A stretch of 64,000 bases of DNA, taken from contig JAXRKN010000038.1 in the NCBI GenBank assembly GCA_038502055.1, positions 4,774,001 to 4,838,000 on the forward strand, in the 5' to 3' direction. Under the pieces are notes generated by a model, which was not told the DNA's origin, made no database searches, and saw only the letters and a list, made by a program, of their open reading frames with translations. The stretch is from Tanytarsus gracilentus. Its lineage: Eukaryota; Arthropoda; Insecta; Diptera; Chironomidae. The translations under genes were made by a program, and so were the position numbers. Shown here piece by piece: positions 1 to 11,800 of the stretch. The first letter of the stretch is position 1; each line of letters opens with the position of its first letter.

Positions 1-28
1 GAAAGTAATGTATTTGAAGCGGAAGATG

Positions 29-1173
29 TTAAGTTATAATGATATTTTTATTTGTGTGTTTCATGAGTCGTCGATAAATTAACAAATAAATTATAGCTGA
101 TATTTGCACTATTACAATAAGTAAAAATATTAAGGGAATAAAAAACAATTCAAAAGACTTTTCTTCAGAGATCTCTTCAATATCTTCGCCATCGTCACTT
201 TCGTGAACTAATTCATACTGCAGTGGTTGTCTTCTGGCTGCGATAGTAAAGTTTCGATGAGAAAATCCATAATAATTTATGGCAACACAAACGTAAATAC
301 TTTCTTCAGTAACATTATTAATTGTAAATTTACTCAAATATAAATTATCTTCTAACTCTTTAACGGCCACCGTCGGCATGGGCTGATAAAAGTTTTCAAA
401 ATACTTAATTTCCATGTAGGACGAATGATCAAAATCATTTGCTTTTTCTTTTTGCTTGAACCATTTAATTGTGATTGGCATTTTTGATCGACATTTACAC
501 GAAAGGACAACAGGAACGTTCATTTGTACTTCGAATCTGCTTTGTGTATCGTTTAATAACTCAGGTGGCGGTGACATAGAATTGTCTGAAATTAAAAGTA
601 TTAAAATCCCCCAATAGCACACGTGTCTGTTTATTTTATCAATTTCACACTCACCAACGATTTCTACTAAAAATGTTTTTGTGATTTCAATTTGGAGTGT
701 TGAATCTTTATCAATTTTGTAAGGGTACATTTTGCACATGTAGAGGCCAGGAGAGTAATTTGAGTCATCATCAAGCGATAACGTTAATCCACTTCCAATT
801 CGCTTCCAATCTTCGTTTTTTGACGTATTGAGTGTAAGACACAATTTACATACTTTCAAAAAGTACCACGTGACGGTAATGTTGCGATTAAATTCCTAGA
901 TAAAGAACAATTTTTTTTGCACTCAATTAATTCGCTCAACTTGAAGATGAAACACTCGAATAAATTACCTCATGCCTTGCAGTGAGTCCACAATATAAAT
1001 TAATGTCTTCGTTTTGATGCTTAAATAACTTGGTTACGTCCACATTGCGATTTTCGAGCGCATAAATTGTACAGAAAATTGTTAGCATGATTAATAGGAC
1101 AGTTTCTGTAATCGAAATATTTCATTGGCAAAAAATGGCTCCATAAATTAGTCAATGAAAACTCACCAGACAT
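29..1173 (-). CDS. Two-Ig-domain single-pass membrane protein
   Basis: Four coding exons, read on the minus strand: 1167-1173, 969-1105, 655-895 and 29-585, giving 313 residues. The first exon holds only ATG TCT G. The N-terminus (about residues 3-18, hydrophobic, LLIMLTIFCTIYA) looks like a signal peptide. Ig domain 1 has Cys41, Trp58 and Cys102 with the usual GLYMC motif. Ig domain 2 has Cys158, Trp170 and Cys228 with IYVCVAINYYG. An acidic stretch (about 256-270) precedes a transmembrane helix near 275-299 and a short basic tail of about 14 residues. N-X-S/T sites occur in both domains. The fold and topology point to a cell-surface adhesion or receptor-like protein. I do not recognise the orthologue. 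The extra Cys64 and Cys67 in domain 1 are unusual. The tail has no visible kinase or signalling motif. A 69-bp intron (586-654) lies between the domains and happens to be open in frame, so an unspliced reading would insert a hydrophobic stretch. Confidence 0.8.
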
Positions 1174-2566
1174 CACTAGCGAGCGAGCGCGGGTGTAAAA
1201 AAAGAGAGATAGAGGGCCCGATCAGGAGTTGTTAAATAACATTAAAATAATTATTCCACATGTGCACTGCTCAGTATGGATTTTCTCTCGACGCGAGTAT
1301 CAATTAATTAGGAAATTGTGTAAACAAATCGCTCACCAAGAGGAGAAGCAAAGAGTTTCAATAAAAAGTAATGGCTTTTAAAATATAATTAATTCCTAAT
1401 TTATTTGTTTTCACTGCAAAGAATTTTTCCTCGTTCAACACAATTTTTCCTCTTTTTTCTCTCTCGCTCCCTCCTGCTCGAGAAATTGTTTGGATGCTCG
1501 CATGCAGCGTGTGAGAAGTGATTATTTTAATTTGGTGATGATTAAATTAATTGGCATGAGCTGTTTCAAGTTCAAATAAACGCGAGCGCATGGGGGTTTC
1601 ACTAAATATTTTTTTTGTGTGTTGAAAAAATCTGTTAACAATTTTCTTTTCTAATATATACTCCGTTTCATTAGAACTATGTAGTGTAGCATGGCTTAGA
1701 TTTCATGCGCCAACAATGTCTGTTACTCGATCCTCAAAACAGTCACTTGAGCACGGAAAACCAATTATTTTCTTTTCTTTTTCTCGGTACTAACTAAAAT
1801 ATGACTTGGCAATTTTATTTATTATTTTTTATTCGACTGTCCATTAATGCCGCACAACCAGTTGTTTGAGCTGATAATATAAAGTTATTATTTCCCTCTA
1901 TTTTTTTTTATCAATATTTTTTTTGTATCAGTAGCAAAAGATATAGAAAGCAAATAAAATCATGTATATGTGAGGCTCGATAAGGACTTTTGTATTATTT
2001 TTTTACAACTACTACATTTTTCTTTTCTACCAAATGCACGACTAACGCGCTAGAAAATTCTTATGCGACTGATGATCAGCAAGCGGAGAGAGTATAGAGC
2101 GAAGTGCTTTATGGAAAATTTAGAAAATGAGAGTGAGCGTAAGAAAATGATCGTAGAGAAGAAGAAAAAAAGTATATAAACAAACATTTTCTATTTACTT
2201 TTACGGAGGGCTGATGCATTATCTCTCTTTTTATCAAAAATTATCAACTAATACGTAATAATTTTTTTTCTTAATGCCAGAGCTTTTTTTTGAAAAGATG
2301 AAAAAATTCAACAAGTTTTTCTAATTTTTGACAGCTTTTTTATTTTGCAATCATTCTTTCTATTACTTGTTTATAAAAAGAAAACTCATAAAATTGAAGC
2401 AAACTATTTTTTTTGGTGTAGTAATGAGATTTTAGCTTCAATTAAACACTTTAAACATGTTGCTGTTGACAGTGCGAAATACACTCGAAATTGTGAATCT
2501 TTATCTTTCTTCTCTTTCACACATTAATTAACATTAGATGAAAAAAATATAATTGGTAGATGAAAG
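1174..2566. other. Gene-free spacer
   Basis: A+T-rich spacer between the start of the Ig-protein gene and the end of Ost1. It should contain the Ig-gene promoter and the Ost1 3' UTR. A TTTATT at about 2338-2343 is a possible Ost1 polyadenylation signal on the minus strand. The one open stretch at 2345-2527 has no domain, no conserved look and poly-T/A composition. I see no RNA gene. Confidence 0.5.
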
Positions 2567-3999
2567 TTAGTCCTTATGTGCGTGTTCACGCTCTTTGATG
2601 ATTGAGAAATCGAGACGCATCCAAAAGATGACGAGAAGGAAGAATATGAAGAGGAACACGACAACAAGAAGTGGCTCTTGAAGCATCATGACGCGTGAAA
2701 AATTGTACTTCACATTAAAATCGCCTATATGATTTTCTACTAAATTAGTCTTGCGGAATGTAATGACTGGACGTCCTGTGATGTCCAAATACGTAAAATG
2801 GAGGGAATCTGGGTGCCTCTCCACGGCATACGGAGTGATTAGCTTAATGTTCTTAGTTCCCTCTGGCAAAATCACCTTGGTAATTAGTTCATCGACAATC
2901 ATGTCATCGAAAACGTGATCGAGAACTCTCATCTTTAACATGTATTGATCGCCATTAACGAAAATGTATTCGAAGCTTGGAACGTTGTAGCCGAGTGTGT
3001 AGTGTGTGCGCCATCCACCGAAAAGAGGAAAACGTGGACGCAAGTCGAGTTCAACAGAATCCTTGAGATTTTTCATAGCTGATGTTGAAATATTACCGTT
3101 CGTATCGCGATAGTAGACCTCAGATGCTGACGCTGGCAAAATTGTCTTGTAAGATTTTACGCTGGCTGGTCCACTTCGTGCATCCTTCTGATAGTCATAG
3201 CGAGAGAATGATCCCTTCAGAAGAGCTCCCGAATGGACAATATCAATGGTCTCTTCAACTGCAACATTACCCCAGTGCGACACCTCAATAGTTCTTTCGA
3301 GCTTAGCGATTGTCATGAATGGTGTATTATTTTCATAATGTACAATAATTTCGTGTTTAGTTTTTGCTAAAAAGATTATTGATTAAAATTAAAATTTAAT
3401 ATAAAATTATGAACATTCTTACGTGCTATATTCTCATAGGGTCCGTAGACAATTTGAGTGTCGGATTGAGCAGATGGCTTGAGTTGAGTGAAAGATTCAA
3501 CACTGCGCGACGCGAGAGTAATGATCGTTTTTTGTGATAGGGTCTTGTATGGCGAGTAGAAGTAGGCGCTGCCAAAGTATCTAACCAATTGACGTTCAGC
3601 CTGCGTGATTGACGTGGGATATGGAAGGAGGGCCTTTGCAAAGACAGCCTCGATGGTGATTGCTGGATTAGCTGAAGAAGCAGTGGGCAACGTCATCGAG
3701 TAAGAACACTCGCCAGCGCCCTTTGAAGTTGTCAATTTTAAGTCCTTCTTCGCTGAGTCACGTGCCGAGATGAATGAAAGCTTATCGCATTCGCCAGTTG
3801 GCAGACTAAAGACATAATTACTAATCGGCTTCTTTGACTTGTGATCCAATGTGATTTTATAGGTGATTTTCACTAATTGTGATGTTAAATCAATTGCTCT
3901 CTCGACATTCTTATTCTCCACCTCTTGATCGATGGCATTTGCTCTTATGAGACTAAGTAAGGCTACGAGAACGAAGAAAATACTCAATTTTTCCAACAT
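2567..3999 (-). CDS. Ost1: Oligosaccharyltransferase subunit ribophorin I (OST1)
   Basis: Two exons, 3423-3999 and 2567-3366, joined by a 56-bp intron, encode 458 residues. I use ATG at 3999 rather than the in-frame GTG six bases earlier. Residues 1-22 are a signal peptide (FFVLVALLSLIRANA). The lumenal ribophorin I domain follows, with the family-typical VHYENN...PF, RTIEVSHWGN and FPLFGGWRTHYTLGYN motifs. A transmembrane helix lies near the C-terminus (LLVVVFLFIFFLLVIFW), followed by a short basic cytosolic tail. Ribophorin I is a non-catalytic subunit of the ER oligosaccharyltransferase that N-glycosylates nascent proteins and holds the complex near the translocon. Human RPN1 is about 607 residues; the difference is the long cytosolic C-terminal part, absent here. 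The gene is divergent from the small gene at 4197, with 197 bp between the start codons. Confidence 0.95.
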
Positions 4000-4196
4000 T
4001 TTCACTTTTCCGGCTATTCAAAAGTTTATGTGGCCTTTTTTTTCGAGCTACAAGAGAAGAGAAACTACGCTTAATTTTAAAATTGTTAGAGTTCTACACT
4101 TCAAAAATTGTGAGCTTTGGAAATTTTCGTCAAAGGCACAAAAAATTCGTCGATTTTATTATTAAACACATCTAAAGTGAGCCAAATTAGTCACAA
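4000..4196. promoter_or_regulatory. Shared divergent promoter region of Ost1 and the 67-aa gene
   Basis: Only 197 bp separate the two opposed start codons, so both promoters and both 5' UTRs must lie here or overlap the neighbouring gene. I see no clear TATA box. This is inferred from gene arrangement only. Confidence 0.4.
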
Positions 4197-4556
4197 ATGA
4201 GCGGACTACGGGAGTTTACGAAGAAATATCTCGTTACAATTGTCATGGTGCCATCAATCATTCGTAAGCTCAACTTTTAGTCTATTGCGTTATTCAATAA
4301 AGAAATTTCTCCAAAGTTCTTTTAAAAAAAAAAATTATAAATATTTTTTAGTAACACATATGGCCTGGATGAAACTTCAGGATGTGCCAGCGTTCGTGAA
4401 GCCCGATGAGAAGAAAGATTATCCATTCGTAGCTTTCTTCAACAAAATAAATAGTAGTGCCCATATCGATGGAAAAATACGCCAGTTTATCCACAGCCCA
4501 GACTAACTTTTTCATTTGCAGAAAAGCTAAGTGGAGGCGAGGAGGAGGAGAAGTAA
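4197..4556 (+). CDS. Small single-pass membrane protein, 67 aa
   Basis: Three short exons, 4197-4263, 4352-4453 and 4522-4556, give 67 residues: a basic start (MSGLREFTKKY), one hydrophobic segment about residues 11-28 (LVTIVMVPSIILTHMAW), a Lys/Asp-rich middle and an acidic end (SGGEEEEK). Junctions are C|gtaag...ttttag|TA and A|gtagtg...tttgcag|AA. If the second intron is retained, the protein instead ends after IRQFIHSPD at 4506. I prefer the spliced form because it restores a coherent charged tail and the intron is of typical length (68 bp). Short basic-TM-charged proteins of this size are common among mitochondrial inner-membrane assembly factors and subunits. I do not recognise the family, so that is only a suggestion. 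It shares a 197-bp divergent promoter with Ost1. Confidence 0.7.
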
Positions 4557-4834
4557 AAGATTGGAAATAATTGCTGTGTTTGTCAAAAAAAGAGAAGATT
4601 ATTCTGTAAATTATTAGTTATAAACTGTAACAAACCCATGAAATACATAAAAAAAGCTTTAGGAACCTTTAAAAAAAAGTTGTCTGTGTTTTTGTGGCAA
4701 GTCAGTAGACTTTGTCACATGGTTTTTGAATTTCATAGTTACGTAACTTGTCGATTCATCCCAAACTCTATTTTGTTTACATTTTTTTCTTCAGAATAAA
4801 ATTTCTTTAAACATTAAAAGGAAAATTATTTAAA

Positions 4835-5960
4835 ATGTTTGGCGATTATGAAATTAAATCAAACATAAGCAAGAACGTACACATTGCCGTGCACAAACCA
4901 TCAAACAAATTTGTGGCTATCAAAAAGATTTCGGCGGACAGCTATGGCGATGATGAATTTAAGTTGATTTGTGAAGAAATTACACTGGATCTTCAGCACA
5001 AGAATATTGTCAAGATACACGCGGCGTTTATTAAAGATTTCGATATTCACGTCGTGTATAATTTCTTTAATTTGGGAAGTTGCAAGGAAGCAATGAAGAA
5101 TTTCTTCTTCACTGGCTTTCCAGAACTAATTTGTGCGCTGATCCTCAAGGATGTGCTGAAAGCCATAGACTATCTTCATTCTCGCGGCATTATTCATCGG
5201 TGAGTGATTATACATCAAAAGCTATACACATTAAAGTGCTATTTTTAGAGGCATTCGAGCTTCCCACATCTTGCTGAGTAAAACAAAAGCAGTGCTAACT
5301 GGTTTCCGCGACTCAATTTCACTCATTCAGAATGGCGAGCGAATTAAAATCCTTCATGCGTTGCCAACCAACGCTTCAAAATCAATCAACTGGATGGCTC
5401 CTGAGCTTTTAGAGCAAAATCTTCTCGGTTACAGCGAAAGATCGGACATCTATAGTGTAGGCATAACTGCATGCGAACTCGCTAATGGAATTGGACCGTT
5501 TGCGGATCTGCCCACCACCCTTATGCTTACCGAGAAAATTCGAGGAAATCAGCCGTCGCTCCTCGATTGCTCAACTTTCCCTTCCGAAGAGATTATTTTT
5601 GAGGCAATGGACTCGGGCATTGGCATTGGCGAAGCTTATGCAGCCGATCAGACAAGACAAATCTACTCGAAACGACAACTAACCGATAATTTTCACAAGT
5701 TTGCTGAGGAATGCATGGGACGATATCCAGAAAATAGACCTTCAGCCTCACAGCTTCTCACGCAAAATTCTTTTTTCAAACAGTGCCGCCACACGTGTCT
5801 TGAGGAGCAATTTAAAAGTATCATTGAATCCGGTGATTTTGAAAAGTTGAACCTCTTGAGCGTCCCACAAAAGAACAAAAGCGACAGTGATGATAATGAT
5901 CTAATCAATCATATTGCCTCGCTCAATATTCATGTCGATACCGAATGGGATTTTGAGTAG
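4835..5960 (+). CDS. stlk: STE20-related adaptor pseudokinase STRAD
   Basis: Exons 4835-5199 and 5249-5960 encode 358 residues. The whole chain is one protein-kinase-like domain, best matched by STRAD-alpha/beta. Diagnostic segments are YLHSRGIIHR, RASHILLSKTKAVLTGFRDSI, SINWMAPELLEQNL, GYSERSDIYSVGITACELANG and PFADLPTTLMLTEKIRG. Catalysis looks lost: there is no Gly-rich loop, HRD reads HRG (residues 121-123), the catalytic-loop Asn is replaced, and DFG reads GFR. STRAD binds and activates LKB1 together with MO25. The C-terminal Trp-Glu-Phe tail that docks on MO25 in vertebrates appears here as EWDFE, a variant with one more residue after Phe. A lysine is kept in the beta-3 strand (VAIKK, Lys30/31), where human STRAD-alpha as I recall has Arg. 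A possible AATAAA lies at 5963-5968, just after the stop. Confidence 0.92.
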
Positions 5961-6276
5961 AGAATAAATTAAATTTATATTAAACATTACAAGTTGAAGT
6001 TATACAAATTTATATAAATTCCTTTATTAAGTATCTCTCACTTACTTAAATATATCAAACTTTTATCTCTTTAGATGAAGAACATACAAATTAGTTAATT
6101 ATATAATGGAAAGATTTTCTAGATTTTTTTTATGGTTTATAATTCACAATCTAGAATCAAAAAAAACGTGGTTAAAGAATGGAAATGCAAAAAAATACTT
6201 TTAATTTTTTTTAAATAATTGTATGAAGGTTTTCAAAAAACAGAAAATTTTGTGGGATTTTTAATGAGCATGAAAA

Positions 6277-8006
6277 TTAGCCGTTCATCACCATTCTCAC
6301 AAATTCCTCGTAATTTACATTGCCTTGCGAATCCTCTTGATTGTTCAACAGTTGCTCAACCTGTGTGCAAAAACAAATTTAATGAGTTCATTGACACTAA
6401 TTCACCTTCTCATAAAACATTACCTCTTCATCACTCAATTTTTCTCCGAGTGTGGTCAATAAGTGCCGTAGTTCGGCTGATGAAATAAAGCCACTCGCAT
6501 CCTTATCAAAGTGACGCAATCCTTCGATAAAATCATCAGCTGTGTCGCCTGTCTTTTGTTTCGAGATGGCTTGATAGATGGGCAAAAAGACCTCAAAAGA
6601 TATTCTCTCGTCGGGCTTTAATTGATGCGTGAACTTCTTCACATCCGACTCGGTGGGATTTTGACCCAATGCACGAAGACATTCGCCAATCTGATGCTGC
6701 TGAATCTTTCCATCGCCACGATTGTCGAAGAGATTGAAAGCCTCTTGGAACTCTAAATGGATGAAAATTTAAAAATAACCGTCAACAATTAGAACGAAGG
6801 AAAAAGAAATCACCATCGACCGAGGAAAATGAGTGTTTTTTCTGATCGTACATGTCGCTATTTAAATGCGGTGACAAAAATTAATTTTCACGTTTTGAGC
6901 GATCGACGCAAACTAAATAACTTTTGTGAGGAGCAAGCGAGAGAGAGAGGAGGTTTAATGGAAACAAGTTTTTATGTGTTAATGCATCAATAGCAGCATG
7001 TATGTACGAAGATAATGCTTTATACACTCACAAACAATTTTTTTCGCGAGATATGTTGGCAAACTAGTTAAAAGGAATTTTTTTTGAGCACAATTGTTTT
7101 TGACCATTTTTGGAAGAATGCTTTTTTATTTTTTGAAATGGCAATGGGAATATTATCCAGCGCAAGCAAGCACTCACTATAGCAATTAACACACAAAAGA
7201 AGAAAATATACTATACACACGACTCGGCTTTGTCGTAGTCATGCGAATTTCCATCTACAGTTAAAGAAATTTTTTTCTGCAATCATTCATTCGTCATGAC
7301 CATATAGGGAAGAATAAATGTTTTTGATGTTGGATTGATCGGCAGCCAAGTGCTTTCTTATTTACTATTCACAATCGAGGCATGCGAGTCATTACACGCA
7401 TCCACTTTAATTATCGTCAATTTCACTTTCATTAGCGTCAATTTGAATGGAGAGTTTAAGAAATTCTGGAATTTTAATGACGGTCGTGAGTTCATTTTTT
7501 TGAAACAATTGGGTCATTGAACTTTTTTGATCGGCAATATTAATTTTTGCATAACGTCAAAAGTTGCGTGACTTTTTGTATAATTTTCCTTATCAGCGTT
7601 TCTTATCAATAATTTGAAAGGTGTTGCCATAATTCCACTTCTATTTGGTAAAATTTATTAATTTATGATTCACCACTTAAAAATCTTCTTTTTCTTATCC
7701 GCCTCTGAACTTTTTTTTTGGCGATGACAAACTTTTTCAAAAATTTCCAACAATCTCGTTGTTTTGAGTTGAAATAAACACTCATTCATGCTGCTCAATT
7801 GCAGGTAATGACTTTTTGTCGACCATAATGCATTGGAATTCGGTGACTCACACAAAACATGAAAATCTTTTTGCAATCCTGAATTATTCAATTTTTTGTC
7901 AACTTACCAGCAAGCTGATCCTCTGAATAGTTTGTCTGTAGATGAAATAACAATAATTTATCACATTAAGCATGTTTTATAAGCACTTAAAGCATTTAAT
8001 TACCAT
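6277..8006 (-). CDS. Mlc-c: Non-muscle myosin essential light chain
   Basis: Coding exons 8004-8006 (the ATG alone), 7908-7935, 6424-6752 and 6277-6360 give 147 residues, the usual length of the fly protein. The sequence matches Mlc-c almost throughout: EDQLAEFQEAFNLFDNRGDG, ECLRALGQNPTESDVKK, HQLKPDERISFEVFLPIYQA, FIEGLRHFDKDASGFISSAE, and an end in YEEFVRMVMNG. It has four EF-hand folds, mostly degenerate for calcium as usual for essential light chains. It binds the first IQ motif of the heavy chain of cytoplasmic myosin II (zipper) and of myosin V/VI-type motors. The 1155-bp second intron (6753-7907) contains an alternative start exon at 6814-6853. The 3' exon ends in the canonical family C-terminus. 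Confidence 0.95.
6814..6853 (-). CDS. Mlc-c: Candidate alternative first coding exon of Mlc-c
   Basis: On the minus strand a 40-nt exon starts with ATG at 6853 and reads MYDQKKHSFSSVD plus one base. It is followed by gtgatt at 6813, only 61 bp before the acceptor used by the EFQEAF exon. The phase (one base left over) is the same as for the canonical first exons (3+28 nt), so the joint gives SSVDEFQEAF in frame. If real, it is an alternative promoter isoform with a basic-polar N-terminus replacing MTNYSEDQLA. The 61-bp intron is short but within this window's normal range. No transcript evidence is available from sequence alone. Confidence 0.5.
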
Positions 8007-8826
8007 TTTTGATTAATTTTAAAACCGCTGCCCAAAAGATCAAAGCACACTGAGGCAACAACAAATTTAAGTACTAAAATATTGAGTACTAAACATTTAT
8101 TTTCTAAAATACTCGTTGAGAATTTTATTGTTGACTGATGATTTTGAAATAAAATGGCATTTAATTAGTTATTAAAAGTTTAAGATTTTATTTAATGAGA
8201 TTTAATTAACTAAAAAGTTCCTACGATAAACTTGTGCAACATGTTTAGAAAAGTATGATCTAAAGCACACACTAGCGCAACCAGCGGAATGTCCGCGAAT
8301 CATTGTCGTAAATACATAAAATATAATTTTCATTTATATTAGTGAAACAAGGTGTAAAAGCTTAGCCGGTATGTTTAGTTTCTGATGATTATCAGCATAT
8401 GTAAGCATTAATAATTAGAAGTTTTATCAAATTTAACCTTAAATAATTAAATAAACCGTTAATATTTGAAAAATTTAAATTTATCATGAAAAATCGCACT
8501 TAAAAAGATAAAAACAAATTTTTTCGAGTGCTTCCACGCCTTGTGGACACAAAGAAAGAAAAACTTTTTTGAGAAAGAGAAGAAAAAGTTATTCTTCGAG
8601 TAAAAGCAGTCGAGGAAAATTGCTATTGATTGAGAATTAAAATTATTAAGCTTAAAATTCATTGGCAATTAAAAAAATTAATCAAATTGCATTAGACGAT
8701 CGCGATAAAGAAGATAGATATAACTATTAGTGTGAGACAATACGGAGGGAGATAAAAAAAGAATTTTTCTTCTGTGTATAGCGAAGAGTGAAAGATTAAA
8801 AATTATAAAAATAGTGAAATCTAAAA
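8007..8826. other. Divergent spacer between Mlc-c and Fbxl20
   Basis: A+T-rich spacer between two divergently transcribed genes, expected to hold both promoters and 5' UTRs. I see no coding sequence, RNA gene or repeat in it. Confidence 0.45.
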
Positions 8827-11800
8827 ATGATGAATTACAACAATCACCAGCCTCAACTCGCACGAAATAATAAGTATGAAGTAAGTCATTGGTCTCGTTC
8901 TAATTAGTGGCCTATCGAAAGAATAAATTTGTACACATAAAGTTTATGAATGTTCGTCGCAAAAAGACTTTTGAGGACAAAGAAATCGCACAAAAAAAAA
9001 GAGTTTTCTTTCGACAAGCTCGCGAGAAAGAATTGATGAATTTTCTCATGATTTAGTGGCACTTGTTACCGTAATCATGTAAATCTAATGGGTGTTGCTC
9101 ATAATTGTCACATAAGAATAAAAGAAGCTTTTTCAAAGGCCAAAAAGTTGGCGAAAGAAAAAATAATTTTTCACACGGCAGAAAATATTGTCGAAGGCCT
9201 TCTCTCTCTCTCGCTGTTGAACTTGTGAAAATCATAACACACATACTCGTCTGTATCCGTTATCAGCTGCTCTTTCATGAAAAAAAGCCTGATAAATGAA
9301 AACGAAACGCAATTTTTATGTGATAGTGTGACACGAGCTTAAATTCTATTAAGACAAATTTTCTTATTAGTTTATACTTTTCTCTTTTGCTTCCTTCTCA
9401 ATAATAATCATCATCATCGTCGTCATCATCATCATCAAAATCGTTCATTGTGTGTTCTGGCGGCGTGGCGAGCATTTTTGCGAATGAATAATAATGATTG
9501 ATGCTAATAGTAGTGTAGCTTATATAGTTTGTAATTTATTTATTTTCTCACTGCTGATTTTACATTTTTATACACTCTTAAGCATTGTCGTCAACGACAC
9601 TATGGCATGTACATAAAATTTTAAGTTTACACTCATTTAATGAACATTGGACTTTTCTTAACATGAGCACGATTATTCAAGAAAGGATTTTTCTTTGTTC
9701 TCGCTATCGCCTCCCGCCTCCCTCCCAGCAGTCATATTCTTTCTCGCTCCTTCTCCATATCTTACAAACGCTTCTCTTTATAATCAAATGAACCCCTAAA
9801 AGAGTTCATGTTGCAATGCACCCGAGCAAAAAAAAATGTTTTCATGACAATTTGGCGAGGCGAAAAAAATTTAAAATATCAATGGAATTTATTTACACAA
9901 AAAAATGCGTGGGTTTTTCCGCATATTTATTGAAATTTGTTTTTTTTAATGAAAAGCTTCCCAAAAAAAAGCTCTATTTTGACCAATCCAAGCTGGGAAA
10001 TCCTTTACATAATTAACCACCAACATGTGAACTTATAAATAAGAGATTATGTGCTGCTTATGTGTGTTTTTTTTTCTTCAGTAAACAAAATTTTTATGTT
10101 GCAACTTTCTTTGTCGTCTACTGTGCTATTAGCACTATATTTTTTTACACCACGATATAAAAAGAGAGTTCTTTGTTTGTTGGCTGGAAAAACCATTCCT
10201 CCTCGCTCGCCACCCTTAAAATAAAATTATTTGCAAATAAAAAATGAACTTTATCAAGTACTGCACAGCGAACCGTACCCTCCCTCCTTTATCTTTGTAA
10301 TTTAAATAAACAATTCAGATACATATATTTGTGGGAGTGAAGAAATGTATTTTCACGCGATTATCTCGTTCACGAAGAAGAAAAAAATTATCTTGATCTT
10401 TATGTCTTCCTCAATAGAATTTCCCTCAATCTCATCAACTGATTACGACACTTAATGGTTCCGTGACGACTTCACAAACGTTGAGTACCACAACGGCAGC
10501 TTTTAATAACATAAACGCATCTATCGGAATAACATCGACGGCAACAACGACTGAGGATGAGATATCAAAAAAACTGCCAAAAGAAATTTTACTACGCATT
10601 TTATCATATCTCGATGTTGTCTCACTGTGTCGTTGTGCTCAGGTAATTTTCTCCGAATTAATTCATCATTTATCGATTCAATCACGTTTCTTATTATAGG
10701 TTTCAAAGTACTGGAATATACTAGCTTTGGACGGATCAAACTGGCAAAAGATTGATTTATTTTACTTCCAATTGGACATTGAGGTAGTTACAAGTTTTAA
10801 TTTGTATTTTCAATTCATTCAATGCATTTAAATGTTTTATTTCATGCAGGGTCCAGTAATCGAAAACATCTCGCAGCGTTGCGGCGGCTTTTTGAAATCA
10901 TTATCGCTCAAGGGATGTCAGAGTGTGGGCGATCAATCTATAAGAACACTCGCTCAGCACTGCCATAACATTGAACATTTAGACTTGACCGAGTGTAAGA
11001 AAATTTCGGACTCGGCTACGGAGCCACTCAGCAAGCACTGTTCGAAGTTGGCAGCTATCTCGCTAGAATCATGTTCCCAAATCACAGACTTGTCATTAAA
11101 ATCCTTATCAGATGGATGTCCAGTAAGTTTTGCAGTGAAAACGTGATGAGTTTTTTTAAAGATTCTTTTTGGTAACAGAATATTTCGGAAATTAACGTCT
11201 CGTGGTGTCACTTGATCACTGAAAACGGAGTGGAAGCTCTTGCGCGCGGTTGCAATAAGATAAAAAAATTTAGCAGTAAAGGTGAAAGCACACATTCTCA
11301 CAATATACATTTCACATTTAATCAAACGAAACTCTCTCATTCTTTTCTTTTAGGATGCAAGAAAGTTAATGACACCGCTCTTAATGCACTCGCAAGCTTT
11401 TGTCCTAGAATTGAAATTTTAAACTTACACAGTTGTGATGTAAATATTTATTCTCTTTTCGCTTTTGATGCTCCAAATATGATTTACTGAAATAATTTAT
11501 TTAAATTTTCCAGACAATAACTGATGTATCGATTCGAAATATTGCATTTCGCTGTCCCAGTTTACGCCTGTTATGCGTGTCAAAGTGTAGTGAACTTACC
11601 GATCAAACACTCATCGCTCTGGCAAATTATAATCCATTGTTGAGTACGTTGGAGGTGGCTGGATGTCATCAGTTTACCGATATTGGATTTCAAGCTCTGG
11701 GAAAGGTTTCTATCATCGAGAATCACGTGCCTTTTTAGCATCATTCTATTGATTGATATTTTCTCTTTTTTTTAATAGAATTGCAAATATCTCGAGAGAA

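Noticed and set aside
2345..2527. 60-codon open stretch on the plus strand
   Set aside because: Poly-F/K translation from A/T runs, no splice context or domain; it lies in the Ost1 3' region.
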